From: Fragilariopsis cylindrus CCMP1102 | Lineage: Eukaryota; Bacillariophyta; Bacillariophyceae; Bacillariales; Bacillariaceae | NCBI GenBank assembly: GCA_900095095.1 | Contig: FMBT01000403.1 | Location: 1 to 64,000 of the forward strand | Direction of reading: 5' to 3' | Length of the DNA: 64,000 nucleotides | Part shown: positions 52,020 to 62,884 of the stretch, piece by piece | How the letters are laid out: each line of letters begins with the position of its first letter | Numbering within the stretch: the stretch's first letter is position 1 | Translations under genes and position numbers: made by a program | Notes under the pieces: model-generated | Database searches by the model: none | Told to the model about the DNA's origin: nothing | What the model saw: the letters and a program-made list of their open reading frames with translations, nothing else

Positions 52020-52658
52020 CATAGGTCCTAGGCAGTTGACTACTACCTATCAACATCGAAAGAACAAATTCGCACTCTTACCGACATCCATATTTTTCAC
52101 TTTATCAAAAACCTTTTCAATCTGGAACAACGGATCTGTTGTTGAGCGCAAGCCAAGAACCCGACCTGAAAAGTAGAAATTGAAAACGAAGTCAACAGAG
52201 ATAAAAAGAAATGATCAGAATGTGTTTTGATTGAAAAACTAAATGAAAACCATCTCCAGAAAAAATAGACTGATCATTACAATCGATCTTTTTCTGTGTG
52301 ATAAATATGAAATCAATTATTTCTCCTTCTCTATTTTTTTAAAAACGAAAAACTCACGAATTGGTTCCGCATCACGTTTGCACTCTCCACCATTTTCTCT
52401 GCAGGTTGTAGTTTCTTGTTCAAAATTATCTAGCAAGTACGTAATCTGTTTGTAACCTAGACGGATCCTGTCTAGTTCTGCTGTTGTTGGAGCAGCTCCT
52501 TCAGCCGCCAACGATGGCTGGACTTGGATTAAAAGACCCGCAGCTCCGAAAGCTACAGCCTTTGATATAGCTTCCCTTCGATTACCGACATTTCTCGAAG
52601 AAAGACAATTGGCAGAGAGCAATAATATAAGCAAGAGAACGATAGAGAACATTATCAT
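51556..52658 (-). CDS. thylakoid-lumen helical protein, four exons (possibly a PSII extrinsic protein)
   Basis: Exons 52358-52658, 52082-52165, 51831-51925 and 51556-51678 join through GT-AG introns of 192, 156 and 152 nt, phases all consistent, giving 200 residues. The N-terminus has an ER-type signal peptide (MIMFSIVLLLILLLSANCLS), then NRREAISKAVAFGAAGLLIQ and SLAAEGAAP, a twin-arginine-like thylakoid signal with an AxA-type cleavage site. The mature ~145 residues look all-helical (LDRIRLGYKQITYLLDNFEQ, DPLFQIEKVFDKVKNM, LEEFFGAIEDYNSAM, DSVLKYLEESKKAVLLAQ) with two cysteines (CRENGGEC). A four-helix lumen protein in diatoms suggests a PSII extrinsic protein such as Psb31, but this naming is from memory of fold and size only. 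The gene faces the Maf gene head to head. Confidence 0.8.
51985..52020. repeat. AT-rich microsatellite in intron
   Basis: (TA)n run inside intron 2 of the lumen-protein gene. Confidence 0.75.
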
Positions 52659-53092
52659 TGTGGTAGACCTAAGCGAATCAGAGCACGATGGAATGTGAGT
52701 GAGTCTATATTTAATCGGGTTCTATTGCTACTGTACTAAGTGTACTGGTATTACAATTGACAATAATAATAAAGCAACTTTTTGTTCTTCATTTCACACA
52801 CACATCACACATCGCATCGTCATCGTGTCTGAAACAAGATTGTTGTTCTTGCGTCATTCATACCGTTAGTATGATTAATACCAAAGAAAGGTACGATGAT
52901 GCACAACAAATAATTGAATCAGCACCGCGCCCCTATGGAATATGCCGATGCCATGGCTACAAAACTTTTTTTCGGTTATTACAACTCTCGATGTCGACTA
53001 ATAACGCTCTTTCTAGATGTAACATAGATAACAATAATTTGACCCGCCATCACACGATTTTTAGAACTTTTTCTGTTTTCCGCACTAGAATA
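52659..53092. promoter_or_regulatory. possible bidirectional promoter of two plastid-protein genes
   Basis: 434 bp separates the start codons of the lumen protein (-) and Maf (+). No specific motif is claimed. The Maf frame is open upstream to about 52757, including an ATG at 52871, so part of this region could encode an N-terminal extension. Confidence 0.4.
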
Positions 53093-54166
53093 ATGAATGC
53101 CGTTAGGTCTAAAGTATTGTTATTATTATTTGCTCCGCTGACGATCAGTCAATCTTCTGCATTCGTCTTATCTTTTCGAACGAATTGTTGCTATTCTATT
53201 GATTCAAAATCTGCTAGCACCGCTGTATCAGCTGAGCCTATCACTATCAGCAGCGAAGGATCTATTTCGTCGTCCACGACCATGACAGTCAACCGAAAAC
53301 AACTCTTGGTGTCCCTTGGTAACAATCTTAGCTGCGACGACGATGATAACAAACCAAAGCTTATTTTGGCAAGTCAAAGTCCAAGACGACGGGAAATTCT
53401 TACTATGATGGGATTATGTGAAAATAAGCACTATACGGTCGAATATTCGCCCTTGGATGAATCTATATTACAAAAAGAGTTGGTAGAATCAAAACTATCA
53501 TCTATTGATTATACCCGTCGATTAGCGGAGGCTAAGGCGTATGCGTTGGCAGATTTACACGCTAACGATAATAATAAAGATAAAGCTGCTGCTACTACTT
53601 TTTATCTTGGAAGTGATACAATTGTTGAACTTGATGAATGTATTTTGGAAAAACCAAAGGATACGAATGATGCCAAACGAATGTTAAATCTCTTAAGTGG
53701 TCGTCAACATCATGTACATACAGGAGTTGCATTGTATCGACTCAATGGTAATGAGAATCAGAATCAAAATCAAATATCGTTGATTGAATCATTTACAGAA
53801 ACTGCATGTGTAACGTTCACAGACCTTACCGAAGAAGATATTGATTCCTACATAATATCGGGTGAGCCTATGGATAAGGCAGGATCCTACGGAATCCAGG
53901 GTAAGATTAAAAAAAAAATATATATATATATATTGGTGAATTCAAACCAATATTCGTTTTACTTGTATTCATCATAATTACATCGTGTACTTTTATACTC
54001 TATTATTGTCACTCGCTCACATTATATTTAATTGTTTTGCTCTCTCGTCTTTGAAGGAATCGGAGGTCAATTTGTCAAGACTATTAGTGGTGACTTCTTT
54101 ACAGTGATGGGATTACCGATGCACAAAACAAGTCAACTTGTGGCGAGTGCTCTGCAAGCAGAGTAA
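53093..54166 (+). CDS. Maf-family nucleotide pyrophosphatase, plastid-targeted, two exons
   Basis: Exons 53093-53900 and 54057-54166 join through a 156-nt GT-AG intron and give 305 residues. Maf proteins hydrolyse non-canonical or modified nucleoside triphosphates. The start MNAVRSKVLLLLFAPLTISQ begins a signal peptide ending SSAFVLS, a near-canonical ASAF plastid motif, so this ATG is preferred to the in-frame ATG at 52871. Maf motifs: LILASQSPRRREIL (nucleotide-binding SxSPRR), RLAEAKAYALA, GSDTIVELDECILEKP, MLNLLSGRQHHVHTGVAL and EPMDKAGSYGIQG|IGGQFVKTISGDFFTVMGLP across the intron. Length of the core matches bacterial Maf (about 200). Confidence 0.9.
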
Positions 54167-54720
54167 AAAGTCATCATCCCTATATGATGAATTCCAACAA
54201 GAAAACCAAGTTGTTACTATCAACTTGGCGCCATTTCTAAAATGATAACTAGGATAATTTTGCGAAATAAAAACACAATATTCGAATATACGCTCTAGAA
54301 GTTGCTTGGATATTATTTTATCGTCCACCAAAGATTTCTATAGATATGAAATTCTTTAAGAACCCGAACTTATATTGTAGAGGCAGCTTACTTTTACGTA
54401 TATGATGTGATTGATGTGTGTAGGATGTGTGTATGTATGTATGTATGTATGTATTCATACGTGTTGATTTTAGATGAAATATATATTCTATTATTTTGAA
54501 ATAAACATGGGCCCATATTTTAGTATTGTACCACTATGAAAACGTATTTACTGCGGTAAAGAATTCTACTACAAAATCCCAATACCAAAAGTATAAGACA
54601 CAATAATAAGATACTTGAATGAAACTTTTCTTTCTTGCTGCAGCTGTATATTTGTGTCTTCTCTCATCCAATACGCTACAACAGCACAGCAATTCTTTTC
54701 AATTATTAAAAGAAGGCCTA
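54167..54720. other. intergenic between convergent genes
   Basis: The 3' flanks of Maf and the SnoaL-like gene. A (GTAT)n run lies at about 54425-54455. No gene is supported. Confidence 0.5.
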
Positions 54721-55635
54721 CTAGCCACCAGATCGCATAACTGTTGGAGATGCCATATGCATTGTCATTCTCCATTTTCCATCTTCTCTACGATAAAGAT
54801 TCAAAGCCTCCAGTTTTCCGCCATTAACCTTCTCTACACATTTACAAATTGCGGTCTGGCCACAAATATCGATCGTAACACGTGATGGTTCAATATTGAA
54901 TTCATTGTTGTCGTCGTCCCCCAACCGAGAAAATCCAGCAAAAATCTGTTCCCATGATTCGATCACAGAATCATATCCTTGTAGACTTTCCATCCCCGGA
55001 TGGACACAACAGATATCATCGGAATGACTCCATAAATTCTCCATCATTTTCAAATCTTGATTTGAAAAAGCGTCGTAAAATTCGGTCTGTGCCTTTCTTA
55101 TCCCAAATTCTGCTGCAGTTCTAGCGTTGTCAATTTGATCTTCCAGTTCTTGAATTCGTCTATTTTTATTCTTCTTCGATATTTCGCTGCTTGTTGGAAC
55201 ATCATCATCATCATCATCATCGTCGTCGTCGTCGAGTCTCCCTTCTTCTACAAGTCTTTCTTCCTTCGTCGTTGCTGACGCTACTGACGCTTTAAGCTTG
55301 ACTAGCTCAGCTTCCAAGAGTGGAAGAAGTATGACATCATCCTGCATATTATCTTTCGCAGAAACACTACCATTATCATAATCAATGTCGTTGTCGCCAC
55401 CGCCGACGCTATTGTTGATGCTAATAATCTTATTTCTTCTATTGTTTCGAAGATAATAGAGTGATTGTGACTGTTCCTGCCGTATTGCTAGTCTTGTCGG
55501 ACTTCTTGCAACCATAATAAAAGCGGTCGCACTTGTAGTTCGTGATGATATGTCAAAGTAAGCCGCCATTATCAACGACATCATCATCATCATCATCATC
55601 ATCGGTATTCTTGTCCATAAGGTAGTGTGTGTCAT
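54721..55635 (-). CDS. SnoaL/NTF2-like domain protein, plastid-targeted
   Basis: 304 residues from ATG 55635. A signal-like N-terminus with a poly-M run (MMMMMMMMSLIMAAYF) is followed by SATAFIMVARSPTR, an ASAF-type plastid motif with a basic transit region. The middle is low-complexity with a poly-D run (near residue 135-145) and a coiled-coil-like KKNKNRRIQELEDQID. The C-terminal ~130 residues form a SnoaL_3-like NTF2 fold: FYDAFSNQDLKMMENLWSHS, CCVHPGMESLQGYDSVIESW, and LNLYRREDGKWRMTMHMAS. Such domains bind small ligands or act as simple isomerase-like folds; the function here is unknown. Confidence 0.8.
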   Translation of the reverse strand: MTHTTLWTRIPMMMMMMMMSLIMAAYFDISSRTTSATAFIMVARSPTRLAIRQEQSQSLYYLRNNRRNKIISINNSVGGGDNDIDYDNGSVSAKDNMQDDVILLPLLEAELVKLKASVASATTKEERLVEEGRLDDDDDDDDDDDVPTSSEISKKNKNRRIQELEDQIDNARTAAEFGIRKAQTEFYDAFSNQDLKMMENLWSHSDDICCVHPGMESLQGYDSVIESWEQIFAGFSRLGDDDNNEFNIEPSRVTIDICGQTAICKCVEKVNGGKLEALNLYRREDGKWRMTMHMASPTVMRSGG

Positions 55636-56433
55636 GCTGCAGAGTGTCGTATCTTTCTAATCTACTGAACAGGGGTGTTTGTGTTCCTTTGAGTACTGTA
55701 GAATGGTTTATTGAAATAGCATAAATATGTAGCGATTTGTATTCTGTATTCGAAGAATGTGGATCGATGATGGATGATGACGATGAATGAGATCTTCTGC
55801 CTTTGAATGATGTCGATCCTACACAAAAATGAATGGAAATTTGAAATAATCGTCTCCCCCGTAATAAAAGGACGGCGCGCCGACGGACGACGACATATAA
55901 AAATCACAATAAAAATATCGCTTATCGCTAACCGCTAACTATAGTGGCGTTACGATGGTACTAGCATTAACTTGCTTTTATCACACGATGCCGCTACTAA
56001 GATTACTATGAGAGAAAACGAAATGAGCATTTTCGTAAGAATACGACGTTGCCGTGGAGTGAGCGTGGAAGCAAGCGGAAAATTGTGGGAGGAGCGGCGG
56101 TTGATGAGTTCTGAAAGGGCATCGAATTCAGGTTTTCATGAGAACCAAAACCAAATGGCATGCATAGGTCTAAATAACCGTGGTGGATACCATTCCATGT
56201 AGGTTGAAGGTAGGTAGATAGGAGAATGGATGACTATCGTTAACGTCTCGTCTCATAAAACAAAGCATACAGTAGCACAATCAAATCATATTATTATTTG
56301 TACACAATAATCAAGTCAATTTCGACGAGAACATCATCAACCCACCCTAATTTAGATAATCATCATACTCGAAAGACGACATCAAAAAGACTGGTAATAA
56401 TTAAATTCGATTAATACTACAATTATCTTCAAG
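55636..56433. other. divergent intergenic region, about 0.8 kb
   Basis: It lies between the SnoaL-like gene (-) and a small ORF (+). A short open frame at 55972-56202 has no recognisable features. Confidence 0.45.
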
Positions 56434-56721
56434 ATGTGCCTCAACAATGACAACAAAATCATGCTCAAGAGCGATGAGATGTCTTTCTCATCTGGCGACA
56501 CAGGTGGGAAGGAGGACTACTTTTCTTCTTCGTCAACAGCAACAACCACTACAATGATTGAACATCAGCGCCTCGATAGCGGGCATGGTAATATCTTGAA
56601 AAGATGCGACGATATCTACGGACGAACCCCATTCAACATACAAGTTTTAGAAAGAGCTCAAGCTATTGGCTTGAAACCTAGAAGAATCAATAAGTTCGGT
56701 GTAACAATTTATTACAAATGA
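56434..56721 (+). CDS. small hypothetical protein
   Basis: 95 residues with an S/T-rich, low-complexity N-terminal half and a more ordered C-terminus (IYGRTPFNIQVLERAQAIGL, then KPRRINKFGVTIYYK). The ATG has an A-rich, plausible context (AAGATG). I do not recognise the family. It could be a genuine small protein or a chance frame. Confidence 0.35.
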   Translation: MCLNNDNKIMLKSDEMSFSSGDTGGKEDYFSSSSTATTTTMIEHQRLDSGHGNILKRCDDIYGRTPFNIQVLERAQAIGLKPRRINKFGVTIYYK

Positions 56722-57085
56722 TCGAATCATGAAGAAGATAGTAATAATGCTATCAAAAAAGAAGAAGACAAATGTATAATATACCAAACACAACAACATC
56801 AATCGCAAGCATCAAAAAGCAGCCCATAATATCTCGAATACAAGTATAATGAGTAACTATGAATGGAGGTGAAGTAATGTATGTGCAGCAACTAAAAAGA
56901 AATATAACTAGATTTGACAAACCTGAAATTAATTGTTATGGTTAATTGTATACCTTAGTATTACCACTGATCACAGAGATCCATTTTTTTCTTCTTTAAC
57001 AGCATTTTCATTTTCAGCTAGTGCAAAGTGCAAAAGTAGATGAAATTTCAATTAATTAATTAATTGTCTTCATTCATTCACTCAC
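56722..57085. other. intergenic, 364 bp
   Basis: AT-rich spacer between convergent ends; no gene is supported. Confidence 0.5.
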
Positions 57086-58351
57086 TCACTCCTCATTATC
57101 ATCTAGGAATGATATAACTGATTCTCGCCAAGCACGAGGTTTTTCCATTACTGCAGCATGGCCACAGTCCGATAAGATATCAATTGGTGTTTCCCATTGT
57201 AATTTCTTACGTAATGACTCAACCTCATTAATTGGTGCCATCTTATCGAATTCACCTACACAAATTTTACCATTAATTGTGTTATTACTATTATTATTTG
57301 AATTTATATTTGCATTCACTATTCGATCTGCCATGTTTATTACATGCCATGGATCTGTTATATCATTAATTTCAGATTGTTCTAATATTGAAAGTAAACC
57401 CATTGGATTATTTGTTGAACATATATGGTCTATAAATCGTTCTAGTTTATTTTCAGATAAATTATATAGATATTTAGATGAATACGTTGACAGTAGTATC
57501 GACCATGCAAATGATCGAAGTGATATATCGTTATGTATTATACCATGAAAACTTTTCATTGCTAAATGACCAAAATCCGATCTATCACATCCTACACCTG
57601 TTAAATGGAGTTTCCGTATACGTATTTTATGTCGACCTTCATTGTTGTTGTTTGGTTGTTGCTGTAGTTGTTGCACTTCTTGTTGCTGTAAGCAAGCGGC
57701 AGCCATTGCAACTCTCCCACCAAAAGAAAATCCAACAATATCAACATAATTATTATCATTATTACTGTTATCATTCTCCGTAAATATTACGTTGTTTATA
57801 TTATTCAATGTTTCTAACAATCTTTGAGCTTGGCCTAGTAAGGAATAATCGTCACAATCATTATTGTCGTTGCTTATGTTGTTGTCAAAATTATCATCAG
57901 GTGTCATCGTCGCTGCTGTTTTTGTTGCCATTGTTTCTACTCCATCTCCTAATCCTCCTAGTCCTAATCCCTGACCTAAGCATTCATATAAAATAACTTT
58001 TCGACTTTTCGTTAGTGATGTCAAATGATGATCCCATGATGATTTGGTTTGAGCAATTCCTCCTAGAAGAATCAATGGTGGATATATATCATTTTGTGTA
58101 GCAGGTATTATTTGTACAATTGTCGGACTATTTGAATTTTCTGGATTTGGATAATAAAATGATGGATTGTTGTTGTTGTTGTTATTGTTGCTGTTCTTGT
58201 TTACTACCACTAGACACTCAACACCGACGATAATTACAACCGACGAGTGAAATAAAACAACGACGACAAAAATCAACAAAATAATGATTATTGCGCCAAC
58301 ATTATTATTATTACTTGTATCCCTGGATAAACGCCTACCATGAAGCTTCAT
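57086..58351 (-). CDS. alpha/beta hydrolase-fold protein
   Basis: 421 residues from ATG 58351. A hydrophobic N-terminal segment (GAIIIILLIFVVVVLFHSSVV) suggests a signal anchor. The fold begins PPLILLGGIAQTKSSWDHHL with the oxyanion region. The nucleophile elbow is GFSFGG (Ser near residue 209). A lid region with LRSFAWSILLSTYSSKYL follows, then the acid in CVGEFDKMAP (near 368) and the histidine in SDCGHAAVMEKPRAW (near 398), completing a Ser-Asp-His triad. Several N-rich inserts lengthen the loops. The family includes esterases, MenH-like and C-C hydrolases; the substrate is unknown. Confidence 0.85.
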   Translation of the reverse strand: MKLHGRRLSRDTSNNNNVGAIIIILLIFVVVVLFHSSVVIIVGVECLVVVNKNSNNNNNNNNPSFYYPNPENSNSPTIVQIIPATQNDIYPPLILLGGIAQTKSSWDHHLTSLTKSRKVILYECLGQGLGLGGLGDGVETMATKTAATMTPDDNFDNNISNDNNDCDDYSLLGQAQRLLETLNNINNVIFTENDNSNNDNNYVDIVGFSFGGRVAMAAACLQQQEVQQLQQQPNNNNEGRHKIRIRKLHLTGVGCDRSDFGHLAMKSFHGIIHNDISLRSFAWSILLSTYSSKYLYNLSENKLERFIDHICSTNNPMGLLSILEQSEINDITDPWHVINMADRIVNANINSNNNSNNTINGKICVGEFDKMAPINEVESLRKKLQWETPIDILSDCGHAAVMEKPRAWRESVISFLDDNEE

Positions 58352-58632
58352 CGAGACAAGTGACACACTGCATGCCTATACACAAAACTTTAATAGTAAT
58401 ACTAGTATTGATGATAGCTGAACATTATCATACTTTTTGCCATCTGCCCTAACTAAGTTAACGTTAATTCAGAATGTAATATACTTTTTCAGGGCGTCTG
58501 CTCGTCGTCGGGCGTGTCAATAGAATTTAAATTTAAATTTTAAAATCCGACGGTAACTTATTAGGGATCAGCCTTCCCATAAAACAAAACAAAAATCGAT
58601 ACTGTAATAGCACGAAGAGAATTAATTGTGAG

Positions 58633-59955
58633 ATGAAGATTATTTGCCAAGACAACAATAATGGCGACGAGGACGAAGAAAAAGAAGACGGCAATAATGG
58701 CGACGAGGACGAAGAAAAAGAAGACGGCAATTGCAACGGCAAATATGATAGTACACCGTCGACGAATCAGAAGAAAAAGAAGAAGAAAATAAAAAGAATA
58801 AAAAGAACCAAGAAATTTTCTTTTTCTCTTTACACATTCTTATTCTTCTTTTTGTCGTCACCGGTATTATTATTTGTTATAGTACTACCTCATGAATATC
58901 ATATCTTCGTTGTTGCTTTACAACAACCGAAACCTCCTTTAACGGCAACAACGACAACGACCACGGCTACTACAACTACTACCACAATCAAAACGGTACG
59001 AGGATTACCAGTTCATCGAGTACCTCTCAGACAACAGCAACAGCAGCAACAGCAACAATCACCGTATTGTTATGCATTAAGTTCTATAACGGATTTACCT
59101 TCCCGGAGTAACTTTCTTGCTACGCAGGTATGGCCATCAGCTCGAGTAGCTGCAAAAATCCTTGAAGAACGTTTCCTTATCGGTGATATATTTACTACTA
59201 TTACTACTAGTACAAGCAAAATTATAAGAGATGATGATAATAATGATAGTAATGATGATGATGATAATGATGATGAAAGTACTAAGAAGAAGAAGGAATT
59301 CACTATATGTGAATTCGGTTGTGGACCCGGTTTGCCATCCCTCACAGTGGCTGCTGCAGCTGCCACAACATCAACTACAGAAGTCCACGTAATAGCTACC
59401 GATGTCGATGAATATGCTTTGGATTTAGTCAACGCTGCAGCTATTGAACAAGGATTGGATAGTAGTATGATATCAACACGAACTTACGATTTAATAAATG
59501 GCAATGATAATGACAACAACGAGAACGAGAACGAATGCTGCTGGATGGATGATGTTGATTTATTCGTGATGTCTGATGTATTCGAATCGGCAGCGGTTGC
59601 TATTGGAGCTGCAAGATTAACATATCGTGTTCTTTATAAAAAAAATACTACTACTACTCGGTCGAATAACAACAATAATAATCATAATAAGGCGAAGTTT
59701 TTCGTCTTTTCACAGAATGATCGTGTCCAACGGGACGTATACATACGAGAATTACGAAATCTTATACAGCAATCCAAAGAAAAAGAAGAAGAAGGGAATA
59801 TAGGAGGAGATCAACGAGATGATGATGATGAATTAGTCTCTTCATCATCGTTACCCTCATTATCGTTGTTGAATTGGTCAACACCGGAATCATATAATCC
59901 TGATGATCTTCTTTGGCTATGCGAGGTCGACGAAACGCAGGTCAATTACGGATGA
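58633..59955 (+). CDS. Rossmann-fold methyltransferase (Methyltransf_16-like, METTL family)
   Basis: 440 residues. The N-terminus has a 36-bp tandem duplication encoding GDEDEEKEDG twice (58661-58732), a lysine-rich run, and a hydrophobic span (YTFLFFFLSSPVLLFVIV). A T-rich and poly-Q linker follows. The catalytic fold has WPSARVAAKILEERF, the AdoMet motif I ICEFGCGPGLPSL near residue 226, VIATDVDEYALDLVNAAA, and DVDLFVMSDVFESAAVAI, typical of the small-molecule/lysine methyltransferase METTL21-23-type group. The substrate is unknown. The last 17 codons and 3' flank are duplicated in tandem downstream. Confidence 0.82.
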   Translation: MKIICQDNNNGDEDEEKEDGNNGDEDEEKEDGNCNGKYDSTPSTNQKKKKKKIKRIKRTKKFSFSLYTFLFFFLSSPVLLFVIVLPHEYHIFVVALQQPKPPLTATTTTTTATTTTTTIKTVRGLPVHRVPLRQQQQQQQQQSPYCYALSSITDLPSRSNFLATQVWPSARVAAKILEERFLIGDIFTTITTSTSKIIRDDDNNDSNDDDDNDDESTKKKKEFTICEFGCGPGLPSLTVAAAAATTSTTEVHVIATDVDEYALDLVNAAAIEQGLDSSMISTRTYDLINGNDNDNNENENECCWMDDVDLFVMSDVFESAAVAIGAARLTYRVLYKKNTTTTRSNNNNNNHNKAKFFVFSQNDRVQRDVYIRELRNLIQQSKEKEEEGNIGGDQRDDDDELVSSSSLPSLSLLNWSTPESYNPDDLLWLCEVDETQVNYG

Positions 59956-60130
59956 AAATACAGATAAAACTGATGACACGGTGGAATTACATCATGAGAA
60001 TTGATATTAATGCGAATCTTCTTTGGCTATGCGAGGTAGATGGAACGCAGGTCAATTATGGATGAAAGCAAAGACAAAAAACTGATGACACGGTGGAATT
60101 ATATCACGAGAATTAATATATATGCGAATC
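59908..60130 (+). repeat. about 110-bp tandem duplication of the methyltransferase 3' end
   Basis: The first copy begins at CTTCTTTGGCTATGCGAGGT (59908) in the coding region and the second at 60018 in the 3' flank, period about 110. Both copies keep CTATGCGAGGT and GATGACACGGTGGAATTA, and both reach a TGA in the same register. The copies differ in the codons and by small indels. Confidence 0.85.
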
Positions 60131-60733
60131 TTTAGGAGTACTTCGGGCTTCGCTTCCACGATAGTTACCTAGAAATATAGGTGAAAATATGTCCTTAATT
60201 AGTAAAAAATCATATTAACATTTCCCAAATCCACCTAGATACTCTCTGTTATATTATAGAATCGACTCAAAATAGTTGTACTTGTTCAATTAATATTTGT
60301 ACTTTTTTCTTTTTTGTATTACCAGTGTATTATGATAATTGCGCTTGCAAATTTAATTTGCATTCAAATGTGTATAACCTTTCCACTTCTATTCTTTTTC
60401 AGACCTTCCACTTTTTCCTTAAATTGAAGATTACCGTAAACAAGAAGTTTTTTCATCTGTTGACTATGACTATCAAGAAGAATTGTGAACTTGCAAGTAT
60501 TTGAATCGTAGCAACAATAATAATACACATCTATTTAACTAGGACTAACAAATGGAAAGTACTATTAATCACATATTATTATATAAGATTGTTTTTATCA
60601 AAAATTGTAGCTATAAATTATATTGGTCTACTGGAATATATATATGCACATAATGTGTACATGATATCAAGATATTATTATACATACATCTAATCTGGTC
60701 TTCGCTTGTGTCTATTAATGTACTGGTATGTAT
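60131..60733. other. intergenic, about 0.6 kb
   Basis: The space between the methyltransferase and the convergent end of the cyclin gene; AT-rich, no gene is supported. Confidence 0.5.
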
Positions 60734-61867
60734 CTATCGAAGAATAGGATGATGATGGCTATGATGACTATGAGGTCCGACGGTTGCAGCGACGGAAACA
60801 GGTGATGCAGATGGTGACGATGATGATTCACCCGAAATTCGTTTTACTTGTGATGTGTCCTTGTCCTTTCTGACAAGATCTGCTGGTGCAATGGCGTCAT
60901 CTTCTTTGTACTGAGCACTCATACTGTAGATATACCAGAGTCTATTCCGAACAGTCTCAACCATATCGGTTGTAAACTTCAGATCGAATGTAATGTTGAT
61001 TACATCGACGAAGTTACCTTGTTGGTCTAACGATATATCGTCCATTCCTTCCATGGCATTCATAAGAGAAGCGAGTGCTATAAGACTACGTTCCTTCGTC
61101 ACAAACGCGTAATCGTACAGCGACAATTCGGCAAAGAATATCGCTCTTCGATAAATAGCGTTGGATATAGATCCGTGTGGTACAGAGACGTAGTTGTGAA
61201 AGGAATTGATGAAACATTGTGCAGTAGGTGGATGGAGTCGCCATTGTAAAGTTTTCAAAATTATAAGTTCCATTTCAGCAATGTGTGACATTTCGAATTC
61301 ACCACGAGATAGCTCTGCTAGGCTATTTATGGTTATTCTTTGTGGTCCACCATAAATTTTATTCGCCATGTACATAGTCGTCATAGCCGCAAGTTTGAAC
61401 GCACTACGGTCACAGCTACATTTATCAACAAACCGATCAAGGTATGAGAAGGATACAGCGACAACCTCACGTTCCGCATGGAAGTGATCACAAACTCTGT
61501 AACTCCATTCACACATCTTTTCACGACAAACAGTGTCAACCTTATCATGCTGCTGCTCGAATACAAGCTCGGGCATTTCCTTTTCCATTTCCGTTTCAGT
61601 TTCAGTTTCAGTTTCAGTTTCAGTTTCCATCTTCCCATCATCAGAAGTTGTTGTACTACTACTACACGCACTATGTTCCTTATTAGATCTCCGTCCGATA
61701 TAATCAGAACAAGAGTATGTTGATTCGTTCTGTCCGATCATCACTTTGACACGATCTAAGTGTTCATCGCATCCTTCTTCCGAGAGCAGCAACTCTGGCG
61801 TCTGATCACCATGACCACGATTTCTCATTCGTAATCCTAGTGATGGGTTGGGTGATGAGGCTACCAT
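60734..61867 (-). CDS. cyclin, diatom-specific type
   Basis: 377 residues from ATG 61867. The cyclin box starts near residue 113: CREKMCEWSYRVCDHFHAER and EVVAVSFSYLDRFVDKC, then FKLAAMTTMYMANKIYGG and EMELIILKTLQWRLHPPTA, which is the Cyclin_N fold ending in LxW. A weak second cyclin fold follows (AIFFAELSLYDYAFVTKERS). The N-terminus carries a (TE)n dipeptide repeat, coded by GTTTCA-type hexamers at 61587-61625, and the C-terminus is S/P/H-rich. The form of the box and the short C-terminus fit the diatom-specific cyclin class (dsCYC) involved in cell-cycle entry; that subclass name is from pattern memory. Confidence 0.85.
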   Translation of the reverse strand: MVASSPNPSLGLRMRNRGHGDQTPELLLSEEGCDEHLDRVKVMIGQNESTYSCSDYIGRRSNKEHSACSSSTTTSDDGKMETETETETETETEMEKEMPELVFEQQHDKVDTVCREKMCEWSYRVCDHFHAEREVVAVSFSYLDRFVDKCSCDRSAFKLAAMTTMYMANKIYGGPQRITINSLAELSRGEFEMSHIAEMELIILKTLQWRLHPPTAQCFINSFHNYVSVPHGSISNAIYRRAIFFAELSLYDYAFVTKERSLIALASLMNAMEGMDDISLDQQGNFVDVINITFDLKFTTDMVETVRNRLWYIYSMSAQYKEDDAIAPADLVRKDKDTSQVKRISGESSSSPSASPVSVAATVGPHSHHSHHHPILR

Positions 61868-62884
61868 TGTTTCTTCTTTTCTTTACAAAAGTTTGGTATA
61901 GACGACGAGGAGTTTTTGAATATCTCTTAAAATTCTTGGGTTGGTTGCTTCCAATAGTTAGTCTCGAGTCTCTACTAATATGTACTAGATTGCTGCGATG
62001 AAATACCTTTTAACATACCTTGTAAATACTTTTTATGTTACGTTACTGTACGGAAGATATTGTCAATACCCACATCAATCGGTTTTTTACTAATACATTT
62101 GGAGGGTGTCGCTTTCAGATCCATTCGCTAAATAAATTAAAAATTGCATACTCGTTTGGTCGCGCAGAATCCCTCATTTCGCTTAATTTTAGCAAGAATG
62201 AATAGAAAACCACGTGCATGCAAATGAATGAATCGTGCTTTGAACGGTAATAGCTTTAAAAAAAAGATAAATACAATCCACGACTTCACTCGTGCATGCC
62301 AATGAGACACGCTTCATTGGCGAGCACTATGTCATGCGGGAGTTTTTTTAATCAAATTAGTCAAACAAATAATAGCTACAGTATATAATATTATTATTAT
62401 GTATTTCATTCTCTTCTGATGTATTTTATTACAGTTCTTTGTTTATATACTTTCTTCCTTTGTGAGTTGGTTTTGCATTCTTGTTATTCTTGTTGTCCTT
62501 TCGACACCTTGATTAGAGATAGCTATGTAATTGTCAATTGTTAGTTACGTTGAATATTTATCTAATCGTAATTTATGGTATTCAATAGTGCTCGATTATT
62601 TATATCTATTAAATTATATAATCTATTATTTTGCTTTGTTTTCTGTTAGCTTTTCTTTGTTGCAGGATCTATTCCACAATTTGCGGCAGTAAGCCGAACT
62701 AGCAACATAGTTCCCGAAGAGAAATAGTATATTTAATATAATATGGAAGGATGGAATGAATCTAATCGTAATATCAATAAAATATAATGAAAGTCAAAAA
62801 TAGATCATGAATTGTTTTTAATAGAGAAAATGAATCGTATGTGTGTAATATGCTTGTGTTCATCTACTTTATAAAGCTAGTAAG
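61868..62884. other. intergenic, about 1 kb
   Basis: The promoter side of the cyclin gene and the 3' side of the APC5-like gene; AT-rich, no gene is supported. Confidence 0.5.
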
